Positions 44,109-53,303 are shown, counted from the first letter of the stretch. The stretch is 64,000 bases of DNA from Butyrivibrio sp. NC3005 (GCF_000424545.1 NZ_AUKC01000017.1:1-64000); one strand, 5' to 3'. The notes: generated by a model from the sequence alone, not told the origin. A program made the numbers and translations.

Positions 44109-45203
44109 TCAATCAAGTTCGTAAACATCACCATACTTAGCTTCGAAATCAGCCTTTGTCTTAGGAACTGTGACTTCACCAGAAATAATCTTCTCTTTAA
44201 CTTCGTTAACCTTATTAAGAACATCCTCGTTAAGGTTGTCTGTTGTAGGAGCGATATCAACACCTGCATCTTTCAGAGAGAATGTTACAATTCCCTTCTG
44301 GAAAGTACCTTCACTGCCAAGCTTGGCTGCATCATAAACAGCTGTATCAACACGCTTCATAGCAGAAGTAAGGATTGTCTTTGGTGCAATAGAACTCTGA
44401 TCTGAGTCAACACCGATTGCCCAAATCTTTGCTTCCTGACATGCATCGATAACACCAAGACCTGTACCACCAGCTGCATGGAAAATAACATCAGCCTTAG
44501 ATGCGATCATGTTGTTAGCTGCTGTCTTACCAGCTGCTGTATCTGAGAAGCTGTTTGCATTTGTCTGAAGAACCTTTACCTTGGAGTTTGCATCGATTGC
44601 ACCTGCAAGGTAACCATATCCGAACTCATTCATTGTATCTGTCTTCATACCAAGAACAAATCCTACTGTATCTGTCTGAGTTGTAAGACCAGCTACATAA
44701 CCTACAAGATAAGACGCCTGTGACTGCTCGAACATAAGGCATGCAACATTATCAAGATCACTGCAAGAAGAATCATCTACGATAGCAAAATGCTTGTCAG
44801 GATTAGCTGTTGCCTCTTCACGAAGTGCATCAGCAAGCTGATAACCGATACAAATGATAAGATCATAATCTTCATCAACAAAGTTCTCAATGTTAGGAAT
44901 GTAATCTGCATCTGTAGAAGACTCAAGGTAAGAAGCTTCAATTCCAAGTTCCTTTGCTGCCTTCTGTGCACCTTCCCAAGCTGACTGGTTGAATGAACCA
45001 TCGTTAACTCCGCCTGTATCTGTTACAATACCAAGCTTGAAATCAGACTTTTTCTCAGTTGTATCCTCTTTTTTGTCATTTGCATCTTCAGCGTTTGTCT
45101 GTGTAGATGTACCATTTCCAGACTCTTTTGAAGAAGAACCACAAGCAGCTAATGAAGCTACCATTACAGCACTCATAAGTACTGCCAAAATTTTCTTTTT
45201 CAT
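44109..45203 (-). CDS. bmpA: BMP-family nucleoside-binding lipoprotein
   Basis: A 364-residue BMP (PnrA-like) lipoprotein. The signal peptide ends in lipobox SLAAC (Cys near residue 20), followed by an acidic Ser/Thr-rich linker. VTDTGGVNDGSFNQSAWEGAQKA is the BMP family's ligand-binding N-lobe segment, and HAAGGTGLGVIDACQE and GVDSDQSS complete the ligand pocket. It captures purine or other nucleosides for NupOPQ. AAGGAGG supports the ATG at 45203. It is the first gene of the operon and has its own strong promoter and palindrome upstream. Confidence 0.93.
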   Translation of the reverse strand: MKKKILAVLMSAVMVASLAACGSSSKESGNGTSTQTNAEDANDKKEDTTEKKSDFKLGIVTDTGGVNDGSFNQSAWEGAQKAAKELGIEASYLESSTDADYIPNIENFVDEDYDLIICIGYQLADALREEATANPDKHFAIVDDSSCSDLDNVACLMFEQSQASYLVGYVAGLTTQTDTVGFVLGMKTDTMNEFGYGYLAGAIDANSKVKVLQTNANSFSDTAAGKTAANNMIASKADVIFHAAGGTGLGVIDACQEAKIWAIGVDSDQSSIAPKTILTSAMKRVDTAVYDAAKLGSEGTFQKGIVTFSLKDAGVDIAPTTDNLNEDVLNKVNEVKEKIISGEVTVPKTKADFEAKYGDVYELD

Positions 45204-45297
45204 AATGTTGCCTCCTTGTTTTTGAAAATCCACTTGGTGGATTTTAATCACAAACTAAATGTTATTCATATAAACAAAACAGCTCAAAATAACATCT

Positions 45298-45317
45298 GAA
45301 CGTTTGTTCAAACAAAC
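45298..45317. promoter_or_regulatory. operator-like palindrome at the bmp transcription start
   Basis: GTTTGTTCAAACAAAC (45302-45317) is an imperfect palindrome at the predicted +1 to +16 of the bmp promoter, fitting a nucleoside-responsive repressor site. GAACGTTTGTTC (45298-45309) overlaps it and happens to match the GAAC-N4-GTTC form of Firmicute LexA sites. Confidence 0.5.
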
Positions 45318-45324
45318 TTTAAGT

Positions 45325-45353
45325 ATCTTACCTTGTTCTAAGGAATTTTGCAA
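45325..45353 (-). promoter_or_regulatory. promoter of the nucleoside transport operon
   Basis: TTGCAA (45348-45353) and TAAGAT (45325-45330) on the minus strand have a 17-bp spacer. The start is predicted near 45318, about 115 nt before the bmp ATG. Confidence 0.6.
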
Positions 45354-45483
45354 TATTAATTTTGTAAGAATTTTTTATCAGTCGAGTGCTCCAAACAATA
45401 TAATTTTACCATATATTTGACTTTTATGGAATTTTATTTTAGGTCTATGAATTTTCTTAATATCAGTATCCTTTTGTTCGTAA

Positions 45484-45942
45484 CTAGTCTACGCTGCTAA
45501 TTACATTAACTATATACTCTTTGTTAGCTACCAAATAATCATAGAGCCATTTTCTAATACTATCAGTATTTTCCTCAATCCACGAATCTATTTCATCAGC
45601 TTCTTCCATCCATTCTTGAGGAAAATCAAAACTGTCTGCATACTTAGGATTCTGATAGTCATTGATTCCTTTTGAAAGCATATCTGACATTTCCTTTTCA
45701 CCTTTATTCTCAAGATATTGCACAGCATTCATTATTATTTCTTTATTTTCTGATTCATAAAACGTCCAGACACCGCTTCGTTCAGATGCTGCAGACCAAT
45801 TCGACACTACAAGGAACACACTTATAATTGAATCTTTCATAAGCCTATTATTCGAGCAAAAAGCCAGGCAAAATTCGGACTCAATGTCGTAAAAATCCCT
45901 ATAATCCATCGATTCAAGTTTTTCATATAGCCAGTTAATCAT
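45484..45942 (-). CDS. acidic soluble protein, possibly DMP19/DUF4375-like
   Basis: A 152-residue acidic cytoplasmic protein. The best start is the ATG at 45942 with AAGGGAG nine to ten bases upstream; 17 further in-frame codons overlap the permease gene end. Features are a helix-rich N-terminus (MINWLYEKLESMDYRDF), a central NAVQYLENKGEKEMSDML helix and a C-terminal Trp-rich segment (EEADEIDSWIEENTDSIRKW). The middle resembles DMP19-type proteins, but the match is from memory and weak. It lies 25 bp past the FtsX-like permease gene and is likely cotranscribed. Function unknown. Confidence 0.5.
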   Translation of the reverse strand: MINWLYEKLESMDYRDFYDIESEFCLAFCSNNRLMKDSIISVFLVVSNWSAASERSGVWTFYESENKEIIMNAVQYLENKGEKEMSDMLSKGINDYQNPKYADSFDFPQEWMEEADEIDSWIEENTDSIRKWLYDYLVANKEYIVNVISSVD

Positions 45943-45967
45943 TCTATCGATTCTCCCTTGTCGCAAT

Positions 45968-48661
45968 TTACTCGACATTTTTAAGAGCCACATCCATCGG
46001 AATTTTCTTTATTCTGATGTAATCAACAACTGATACAAATGCATAGCCAATGAGTAAATATACAACTGATAGTATCATAGATACAGGTCTTAAATAGAAT
46101 GCAAAGTATCCATCCATCTGTAGCATAAATATACGGAATACCCATGTCATAAGGTAATAACCAGCAGCAAAACCTACCACAGAACACAGCGTAACTACAA
46201 CCGCTGTTGGCACCATATATAAAGATGCAATCTCCATATTACTAAAACCAAGAATCTTTGTCATGGAAATAGCCCCTTCATTTCTCTCAATGATAATCTT
46301 GGCAAGAAGGTATATAAGCGATGCCGCAAGAACTATCAATGCAATTTTAAACACACCCATGATTCCACCAAGGGAATGTTTTAGCTGAACAACCACCTTC
46401 AACACATCATCCTTAGTGATAACAGTTGCTATATCCTTATCAGCAATATCATTTATCTTGTTTTTTGAAAAAAATCCTGAAAACTCTCCTTCCTTTTTTT
46501 CAAAAAAGCTGTTGAAACTATCACCACTCATAAATAGTGCTATGCCGCCATCGTATTGAATTACTCCAACAATTTTAAAATTGTAGGTTTTGTTCTCATA
46601 CTCCTCATGAAGTGCGACTGTATCTCCTGTTGATATTCCAAACTTTGATGCAAACGCACTTGATATATACGCCTGTCCTTTAGTTGTCTTCTTCAAAAGT
46701 GTAACATACATACTATCGTCTGCAATTCCATATACTGATACGCTTTCATCGCCTCCGCTTCCCATTCCTGTTCGGAAAGAACTTTTTTCTTTTTCATACA
46801 TAAGACTTGCCATGCTGAATTTCTCTGCAGTCTTTTCTTTGGTCTCTATGACTTTTCCTTCCTCATCTTTATAATCCATTAGAATATACTGATAATCAGA
46901 AAACATCATGTCAGTAGCATTATCTGCATAATTATTAAGTGAATCCGGAAGGCCAAATGCAAAACACATCATTAGTTCTATGAATATAATTCCAAAAACA
47001 AGCACCAGATAGTTAGGAATATTTTGGAAAAGAATCCTCAACCTGAACCTTTTCATAAATGACCATTTTGGAAGTCTTCTTGCTTTAGTACGCTTAGAAT
47101 TTGTAAGATCATGGCGAAGAAATCTTAATGGACTAAGCTGCAGTTTTTTAGCAATCACGCAAAGGTTAATGCAAAACATCAAAATAAGTGGAATAACTGT
47201 AGTCTTAATAATTGCTGTATTGCTCCAAACAAGGTGGCAAGTAGGAAGGCTATAACTTTCATAATACAAATTGACAGCTATATTCTTGAAAGCTGTATAT
47301 CCAAGCACATTACCTATAATCGCTCCAATAACAGTAACAATAAGCGGCATGGACATATAGTGGACGATAAGTTCTCTTTTACTATAACCTGATGCGCGCA
47401 AAGTTCCAATAACAAGTGACTCCTTGTCAATAGTGTTACTTATTGTTATCGCAAAAATAAACGCGATAACGCCTATAAGAATGTAGCAAAGTATGCTGGT
47501 AGTCGAAGAATCGCCCTCAATATCAGAAGGTGCAAAGTTACTTGCCTGTCTAAGATACTCAGGAAGATAATTTTCTATCTTGTTATCATTTACAACAGTC
47601 TTTGTAATAAGCGCTTTGAGAAAGTTATCTGCATAATCCGACTGAGTTATCTTATCTATTGGCTTCTTTTTGTATAAATAAGCATAATTGTAATGAACTC
47701 TTTTTTTGAAAGAATCAAATGCACTAGGGGTAACCATTGCAACGTCAAATCCAAAAGCATCAAACATTAAATCTGTATTTGATTCGTGAAGTGTCAAGTA
47801 ATCGACATAAGATAAAAGACCTACAACTGTAAACTTTTTCCCGCCAACTTCAATCTTATTTCCTATGCTAATTCCCACATTGCTTGCATGCATTCTATCA
47901 ATGGCTATTTCGTCATCAGTTTCTGGCGCTCTTCCTTCATTAAAAGAAGCCTTGTCAATTTCAGAATCACTTTTAAATATTCTAACATTGGCATCTACTT
48001 TGCCATTACAATCTTTATCCTCTGTTGCTTCTTTATAGAAATTCTCATAGATTGTCACAGGAACTGCCTCAAAATCTTTGTCATTAAGATTATATCTGTC
48101 AGCAATTTCATCCCATTTTTCGTTTACTTTTTCTATGACTTTTTCATGTGCTTTATCATAAGCTTCTTTAACTGATTTTTTGTAATCTTTTGACTCTTTT
48201 ATTTCTTTTTTTGATTTGTCAAAAGAACTTTCAATAGCTTCATCTATCTTTTTTTCTATTATTTTCTCATCAGTTATACCGTATGCCAAGCACTGCTTAC
48301 GAACCTGTTCTTTAATTGCAGCTGTGACTTTTTTATTTAGTTCTTCTTCAATAAACTTAGAAACTTCCTCATCAGCTTCATTCATTCCTTTATCAATGTA
48401 GTATTGTCTGACATCTGCCATATCACCTTTTTCTATAGCATCTAAAACCTTTTTAGATGCTTTCTTTTCAAGTTCAAAAGAACCATCTTCTAAAACCAAT
48501 TCTTTTTTACCTGCCTCTACAGAATAAAGCATACTGTCATGACCAACATACATTCCTGAAATAACGCCTATCATTATCACCATAAACACAATTATTACAA
48601 GATATTTATGCCATTCATTTTTTAATTCTTTCGGAATACGTCTTATAAGAGGATTTCTCAT
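45968..48661 (-). CDS. FtsX-like ABC transporter permease with extracytoplasmic coiled coil
   Basis: An 897-residue permease of the MacB/FtsX type. A first helix (LVIIVFMVIMIGVISGMYVG, residues ~22-41) is followed by a long charged, coiled-coil-like extracellular segment (~55-190, many K/E/D and no Pro). A MacB-type periplasmic-core domain is next (NIGISIGNKIEVGGKKFTVVG...), then two four-helix FtsX blocks (~400-530 and ~770-890). The usual role is efflux or mechanotransmission rather than uptake. The start at 48661 has AGAGGAG; a Met seven codons earlier overlaps the ATPase stop. It forms a unit with the ATPase gene upstream. Confidence 0.88.
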   Translation of the reverse strand: MRNPLIRRIPKELKNEWHKYLVIIVFMVIMIGVISGMYVGHDSMLYSVEAGKKELVLEDGSFELEKKASKKVLDAIEKGDMADVRQYYIDKGMNEADEEVSKFIEEELNKKVTAAIKEQVRKQCLAYGITDEKIIEKKIDEAIESSFDKSKKEIKESKDYKKSVKEAYDKAHEKVIEKVNEKWDEIADRYNLNDKDFEAVPVTIYENFYKEATEDKDCNGKVDANVRIFKSDSEIDKASFNEGRAPETDDEIAIDRMHASNVGISIGNKIEVGGKKFTVVGLLSYVDYLTLHESNTDLMFDAFGFDVAMVTPSAFDSFKKRVHYNYAYLYKKKPIDKITQSDYADNFLKALITKTVVNDNKIENYLPEYLRQASNFAPSDIEGDSSTTSILCYILIGVIAFIFAITISNTIDKESLVIGTLRASGYSKRELIVHYMSMPLIVTVIGAIIGNVLGYTAFKNIAVNLYYESYSLPTCHLVWSNTAIIKTTVIPLILMFCINLCVIAKKLQLSPLRFLRHDLTNSKRTKARRLPKWSFMKRFRLRILFQNIPNYLVLVFGIIFIELMMCFAFGLPDSLNNYADNATDMMFSDYQYILMDYKDEEGKVIETKEKTAEKFSMASLMYEKEKSSFRTGMGSGGDESVSVYGIADDSMYVTLLKKTTKGQAYISSAFASKFGISTGDTVALHEEYENKTYNFKIVGVIQYDGGIALFMSGDSFNSFFEKKEGEFSGFFSKNKINDIADKDIATVITKDDVLKVVVQLKHSLGGIMGVFKIALIVLAASLIYLLAKIIIERNEGAISMTKILGFSNMEIASLYMVPTAVVVTLCSVVGFAAGYYLMTWVFRIFMLQMDGYFAFYLRPVSMILSVVYLLIGYAFVSVVDYIRIKKIPMDVALKNVE

Positions 48662-48675
48662 TTTTTCTTCTCCTC

Positions 48676-49380
48676 TTACCATTCAAGTTCTGATGCTGGA
48701 ATCTTAGTTTCATTGATATCATTATGACGAACAATTCCATCACGAAGCTTAATTACATGATCTGCCATATATTTTATAGCTTCATTGTGAGTTACCATAA
48801 TGATGGTACTTCCAAACTTCTTATTGCAATCTTCTATAAGCGACAAAATTTCTTTTGATGTCTTATAATCTAAAGCTCCTGTTGGTTCATCACACATAAG
48901 TATGTCAGGATTCTTAACTACAGCCCTTCCTATGGATACTCTTTGCTGTTGTCCTCCTGATAATTGATTGGGGTACTTATATTTGTGTTTCTGAAGACCA
49001 AGAGTTGTTATTACTTCTTCCACGTCCAGAGGTTTATCAGATAGATATGCTCCCACCTCGATATTCTCTTTGACATTAAGATTTTGTATAAGGTTATACA
49101 TCTGAAATACATACCCTAGATGCTTGCGTCTATAGATTGTAAGCTGCTTTTCATTCATTTCTTCAAGCTTATCACCACCTATGCTTACATATCCCTCATC
49201 TGGAGTATCTATACCGCCTATGATATTAAGTAGTGTGGACTTACCAGAACCGGACGGACCAAGAAGGACACAAAACTCACCTTTTTCCACAGTAAAATTC
49301 ATCCCTCGAAGCACTTCCTGCCTAGCTTCCCCTGATCCAAAGCTCTTTTTTAAATCTTTTATTTCAAGAAATTTTTTCAT
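48676..49380 (-). CDS. ABC transporter ATP-binding protein (LolD/MacB type)
   Basis: A 234-residue ATPase. Walker A is LLGPSGSGKSTLLNIIGG (residues ~35-52), signature NQLSGGQQQRVSIGRAVV (~138-155), Walker B DILMCDEPTGALD and the H-loop VTHNEAI. The FQMYNLIQNLNVKENIEVG segment is typical of the MacB/LolD group that pairs with FtsX-like permeases. AAAGGAGG precedes the ATG. Its promoter at 49413-49441 carries two operator copies, so expression is likely induced by a signal through a TetR-type repressor whose gene is not in the window. Confidence 0.93.
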   Translation of the reverse strand: MKKFLEIKDLKKSFGSGEARQEVLRGMNFTVEKGEFCVLLGPSGSGKSTLLNIIGGIDTPDEGYVSIGGDKLEEMNEKQLTIYRRKHLGYVFQMYNLIQNLNVKENIEVGAYLSDKPLDVEEVITTLGLQKHKYKYPNQLSGGQQQRVSIGRAVVKNPDILMCDEPTGALDYKTSKEILSLIEDCNKKFGSTIIMVTHNEAIKYMADHVIKLRDGIVRHNDINETKIPASELEW

Positions 49381-49395
49381 AAAGCCTCCTTTTGT

Positions 49396-49441
49396 GTTAG
49401 GTATCGCTAATTATTATAGTTAGCAATCGCTAACATGTCAA
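49396..49441 (-). promoter_or_regulatory. promoter with twin operator palindromes
   Basis: TTGACA (49436-49441) and TATAAT (49413-49418) have an exact 17-bp spacer, and both boxes are perfect. The spacer is the palindrome GTTAGC-N4-GCTAAC (49419-49434), and a second copy, GTTAGGTATCGCTAAT, spans 49396-49411 just downstream of the -10. Both share the RTTAGCGAT core. A repressor here would block polymerase binding and elongation. Confidence 0.8.
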
Positions 49442-49444
49442 GGA

Positions 49445-49590
49445 TTACGCAAGTTTTCGAAGAGCATCAGCCGCATATTTTGATGGAAGCCTTATGGATG
49501 AGCGCACCCATATTCTCATAGCCATCCTTCGTAATTTCCTGCAATAACATCCCATTCATCAGCAGAGAGGTCGTGAATTAGTAATTTCAT
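49445..49590 (-). pseudogene. collapsed flavodoxin-family oxidoreductase gene
   Basis: From the ATG at 49588-49590 the frame reads MKLLIHDLSADEWDVIAGNYEG and stops after 24 residues (TGA at 49516). Continuing in a second frame gives KDGYENMGALIHKA, the middle segment of flavodoxin-fold NAD(P)H oxidoreductases. A third frame gives RLPSKYAADALRKLA and a stop at 49445. The three pieces lie in family order, but the ~35-40 residues normally between the first two (including the GCFGCW Cys region) are deleted, and the whole C-terminal half is missing. The gene is dead and ends 4 bp before the ABC promoter. Confidence 0.72.
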
Positions 49591-49622
49591 AATGTTACCA
49601 ACTTTCTCTTTTCAGCATTATC

Positions 49623-51998
49623 TCATCGAAAAACTGTGTATACGTCATATCTATACCCATCTCTCTTGTTTTCGTAGTCGTAGCTATCACCTTCGTCATC
49701 ATAAAAGTTGTAGGTTGCCTTCGCTCCATTTTCTGCAAAACACCTGAAATTTATTTCATCTGTCTGTTCCTGTGTAGAAAGAGCTGGCTTTCTAACTGGC
49801 ACAAGGCTTCCACTTCGCACAAAAATTGGGATTACATCTAGAGGTGCATCTACTTCTGCACTACTTCCCCCCTCATACTTCTTTTCAGTATAGAAGTCAT
49901 ACCAATCACAGCCTTCTGGAAAGTAGACGATTCTTTTTTTAGAGTTATCTTTAATCGCATTTCCATCCTCATCATAGTACATAGGTTTAAGCACAGGACA
50001 AACCATTATACTTTCACCAAACATGAACTGATCAATGATGTTCCAAGTGTTCTTGTCTTTTGTAAAGTCAAAAGCAAGGAACTTTATCATGGAGTTATCA
50101 TCGTGCCAAACCTTACCAGCCTCAGAATAAATGTAAGGCATAAGGCTATACCTAAGTCTATTTGCCTTTAGAAGTGCCTCCCTAAACTCACCTTCAAAAG
50201 TCCACGGTTCTCTTCTAAAATCAGTACCATGTGCGCGGAACATAGGGAGAAAAGCTCCAAACTGATACCATCGAACATATAGCTCACAGTAACCTTTATT
50301 ATTTGCACATTCATCATACCTGCCATTCCAGTACCAGGTATTCCCTTTTTTAACAAAAAATGCTCCAATATCCATTGTCCAGAAAGGCATTCCAGAAGCA
50401 CTAAAATGTAAGCCAACAGCTACCTGATCACGGAGATTCTCCCAGCTTGCCGATGTATCTCCAGACCACATGACAGTTCCATATCTCTGCTGTCCTGTAT
50501 ATGAACTACGCGTCAAATTACAAACTCTTTTCTCTGTTTTATTTCCCTCTGCCATGGCCTTTCTCTGATTCTCGTAAATGCCCATGGCATGGTAAAGCGG
50601 ATAACTATTAGTATATTCATAAGGAACACGAAGTCCCATTTCTCTGCAGTAATCCTGAAAAACAGCTCCCTCCTCTTGTCTAAATGAATGATTCCATTCA
50701 GGAGTTATAGGTTCACTACTATCACACCACCAAGCGTCAGTTCCATAACCAAAGTGAGTTCTTTTAAGCTGGTCAAAGTACAAACATCTAGCCTCTTTGC
50801 TTAGCGCGTTATACACTGTGCAGGCTGGTAAAAAAAGATTTCTTTTGGCAAATTCATCATGATTATCAGTGCCTTTTGCCATGGTAGGCCAGATTGAAAT
50901 CATGAAATGAACATGCTGTTCATGAAGTTCTTTAATCATCTTAGATGGGTCTGGAAATCTTGTTTCATCATAGGATTTTTGCCCCCACTCATTTCCTTTC
51001 CAACTCATCCAATCAAGGACAATGCAATCAATACCAAAACCTTCTTTTCTGCATCTACGAGCAACAGCTAGGATTTCATCCTGTGTCTCATACCTTTCCT
51101 GTGACTGAACATAACCAAAAGCCCACTTGGGTAAAAGTGTCGCCTTTCCGGTAAGAAGACGATATCCTCTAATAACATTATTCATGCCCGTATTACTAGA
51201 ATTAGCTAATCCAACTGTTTTTTCTCCTGTAACATTACTTACCTCTCTAGTGTTTCTAGTGTTTGCTTCTCCATAAATAAAATAATAATCAAGTTCCTTA
51301 TCAGCTTCTACATATATGTAAGTACCATTATGATTATCGTTGAAAATCATAGGGCTATAGGTATCAACAAGGATTCCATATCCTTTTGTGGATGTGAAGA
51401 AAGATGCTGCAATCTTCCTATTAGCCTGATGGATGTACAGATTTTTTCCACGAAGTGATCCAAAACCCTTTTCCTGCTGCCCTAGTCCGTACAAAGCTTC
51501 ATCCTGAAGTTCAAATTGAAAACGCGCATGATAACTCTTACCTGCAAAGACCTTAAGAGGCTCTTCTACAACTTCTTTAACACCATCGGCAGTCTGTATA
51601 GTCTTTGTCTTCTGCTCTACATCTGCCAGACGATATGTATCAAATTCTTCAAAATCTCTGGGATTATCCTGATTTTCTGCAAAGATTAGCTTATTATCAC
51701 TGTCGTAGAAACTTATTGCAGCATTTGCTCTTTTTATATGAACTGTAAGAAATGGAAGGAAAAGCCTTATAAAATCGTCTCCCTCCTCGTAAGTCCAGTC
51801 AGAAAAAGAGCCATCGTAAATAACGCCTGGCTTTTCCTTATCAGATATTTTATTTTGTGTTGAAAATGTCACGCGAATTATTGCTTCAGTCTTTGGCTCT
51901 AAAAATAAAGTGCCATAATCTGAAGTAAGCACTAGAATATTTCCCCTTCTCTCAACATGCGCAACATTTCTCCTAACCGGTTTTACTGATTCTATCAT
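49623..51998 (-). CDS. GH31 glycosidase with C-terminal DUF5110-type domain, probable alpha-xylosidase
   Basis: A 791-residue GH31 enzyme. The catalytic barrel lies roughly at residues 280-600. The nucleophile is D426 in WWCDSSEP and the acid/base is D514 in VMWSGDTSA. CIVLDWMSWKGNEWGQKSYD is the -1 subsite strand. It has a mutarotase-like N-domain (YGLGQQEKGFGSLRGKNLY) and a C-terminal beta domain with NFYDDEGDSYDYE. No signal peptide. It stands alone between an ABC locus and nitroreductase genes, so context does not fix its substrate; alpha-xylosidase or alpha-glucosyltransferase-like activity are both possible. Confidence 0.83.
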   Translation of the reverse strand: MIESVKPVRRNVAHVERRGNILVLTSDYGTLFLEPKTEAIIRVTFSTQNKISDKEKPGVIYDGSFSDWTYEEGDDFIRLFLPFLTVHIKRANAAISFYDSDNKLIFAENQDNPRDFEEFDTYRLADVEQKTKTIQTADGVKEVVEEPLKVFAGKSYHARFQFELQDEALYGLGQQEKGFGSLRGKNLYIHQANRKIAASFFTSTKGYGILVDTYSPMIFNDNHNGTYIYVEADKELDYYFIYGEANTRNTREVSNVTGEKTVGLANSSNTGMNNVIRGYRLLTGKATLLPKWAFGYVQSQERYETQDEILAVARRCRKEGFGIDCIVLDWMSWKGNEWGQKSYDETRFPDPSKMIKELHEQHVHFMISIWPTMAKGTDNHDEFAKRNLFLPACTVYNALSKEARCLYFDQLKRTHFGYGTDAWWCDSSEPITPEWNHSFRQEEGAVFQDYCREMGLRVPYEYTNSYPLYHAMGIYENQRKAMAEGNKTEKRVCNLTRSSYTGQQRYGTVMWSGDTSASWENLRDQVAVGLHFSASGMPFWTMDIGAFFVKKGNTWYWNGRYDECANNKGYCELYVRWYQFGAFLPMFRAHGTDFRREPWTFEGEFREALLKANRLRYSLMPYIYSEAGKVWHDDNSMIKFLAFDFTKDKNTWNIIDQFMFGESIMVCPVLKPMYYDEDGNAIKDNSKKRIVYFPEGCDWYDFYTEKKYEGGSSAEVDAPLDVIPIFVRSGSLVPVRKPALSTQEQTDEINFRCFAENGAKATYNFYDDEGDSYDYENKRDGYRYDVYTVFR

Positions 51999-52024
51999 AT
52001 CGCCCTCCCAAACATAATTTCAAC

Positions 52025-52672
52025 CTATAAACTTGCACCAATTTCAAAGTGACATTTAACGATTCCCATATCCACCTTACTAAACGGACCTTTTTTATCT
52101 ATAAAATCTACAGTTTCATCATCATTTAGCTTTATCAAAAATTTCTGCTGATTAAGCGCAGTCGGTGCAAGAAGTGCAAGTTCTACCCCTTTATTAAACC
52201 AGTCTGGACTATTCTTTGGAGCCTGACTAATAGTCGATACATCTTTAGACTTATGCATAGTTCCCTGATTTTGACCATAGCCAATTGCTATAGAAATTAC
52301 CAGTTTCTCACCTTCTCTTATGTCAGCTCCAATGTTCTTCCTGTTAAAGGTTCCAGCCCAGCAAGTATTAAGTCCAAGTGTCTGTGCAAAAATAACAAGC
52401 TTTTCCCCATAATATCCAACTCTCTCTTCAAGAGTTTCTGAATCTTTTCCAACACAGGCAATAACGCTTGGTGCTGTAGACAACCCCATAAATCGATTAA
52501 GCAGCTTATTGTAAGTATTCCCAGCATTTTCAATGAGCTGAAGATGTAAATTTCCATCCTTATTGAGTTCATCTATCTTTGCCTTTAACTGTGCTATCTT
52601 GTCAGGCTCAATTTTGTCAGGTTTATAGTTTCTAACCGAATGCCTTTTTTTGATTGCTTCAACTTCATTCAT
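52025..52672 (-). CDS. nitroreductase-family FMN protein
   Basis: A 215-residue nitroreductase-fold protein. IKKRHSVRNYKPDKIEPDKIAQL at the N-terminus is the FMN phosphate site. LGLNTCWAGTFNRKNIG (residues ~105-121) and a C-terminal LLAPTALNQQKFLIKL and CHFEIGASL match the TM1586-type NiRD group, in which the domain is duplicated or shortened. It is likely to reduce nitro compounds, quinones or flavin. GGGAGG supports the ATG at 52672. It follows the chromate transporter pair by 68 bp in the same direction, suggesting shared control. Confidence 0.86.
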   Translation of the reverse strand: MNEVEAIKKRHSVRNYKPDKIEPDKIAQLKAKIDELNKDGNLHLQLIENAGNTYNKLLNRFMGLSTAPSVIACVGKDSETLEERVGYYGEKLVIFAQTLGLNTCWAGTFNRKNIGADIREGEKLVISIAIGYGQNQGTMHKSKDVSTISQAPKNSPDWFNKGVELALLAPTALNQQKFLIKLNDDETVDFIDKKGPFSKVDMGIVKCHFEIGASL

Positions 52673-52739
52673 AATAATCCTCCCAAAAGTAAAGACTTGC
52701 AAAAGTTTTAAAAACCAAACTTACGTTTCCATTGCTACA

Positions 52740-53303
52740 TTAACTCTTAAAAAATATCATTCCAAGCACCGCAGAAATACAAATAAGTCCTATCGGTGAA
52801 AGTCCTCTTTTAAATACTTTTTTTGACAAAAAATATATAAAAGCCAAAAACACTGTAAGACAGGTAGATGTCATATCAACAAACCCCTTCTTTTCAGAAT
52901 AATTCATATTGCTGATTATCATTGAAATACCTGTATATAATATTATCCCAATAATACAAGGCTTAAGTCCTCTAAGTCCTGCCTGAATATAAGGATTCTT
53001 TATTGCATTTTTCAACATAACTGTAAGCAAAATAATAATAACAAAAGCAGGAACTACAACTGCAAATGTTGCAAGCATTGCACCTAATACTCCCGCTTTA
53101 ACACCACCTACATATGTAGCCATATTGACCATAATAGGTCCTGGGGTACTCTCACTTACAGCAACCATATAAGAAATCTGCTCATCCGACAACCATCCAT
53201 AGTTGTGTACAACATCTCTTATAAGAGGAATCGCTGCATACGCACCTCCAAAAGAGAACAGACCAACCTTTAGAAATCCAAGAAATAAATTAAAATAAAT
53301 CAC
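52740..53303 (-). CDS. chromate transporter family protein, half-size subunit
   Basis: A 187-residue half-size CHR-family membrane protein with about five helices. FLKVGLFSFGGAYAAIPLIRDVV (residues ~9-31) and VAVSESTPGPIMVNMATYVGG (~48-68) are the family motifs, in duplicate with the upstream gene. CHR proteins move chromate and probably sulfate-like anions, but half-size pairs in anaerobes are untested. Its start overlaps the upstream gene's stop by 4 bp, so the two probably form a heterodimer. Confidence 0.9.
   Translation of the reverse strand: MIYFNLFLGFLKVGLFSFGGAYAAIPLIRDVVHNYGWLSDEQISYMVAVSESTPGPIMVNMATYVGGVKAGVLGAMLATFAVVVPAFVIIILLTVMLKNAIKNPYIQAGLRGLKPCIIGIILYTGISMIISNMNYSEKKGFVDMTSTCLTVFLAFIYFLSKKVFKRGLSPIGLICISAVLGMIFFKS

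Noticed and set aside
45298-45309. LexA-type box GAACGTTTGTTC upstream of bmp
   Set aside because: No SOS gene is nearby and the site overlaps a larger palindrome better suited to a nucleoside regulator, so the LexA match is probably chance.
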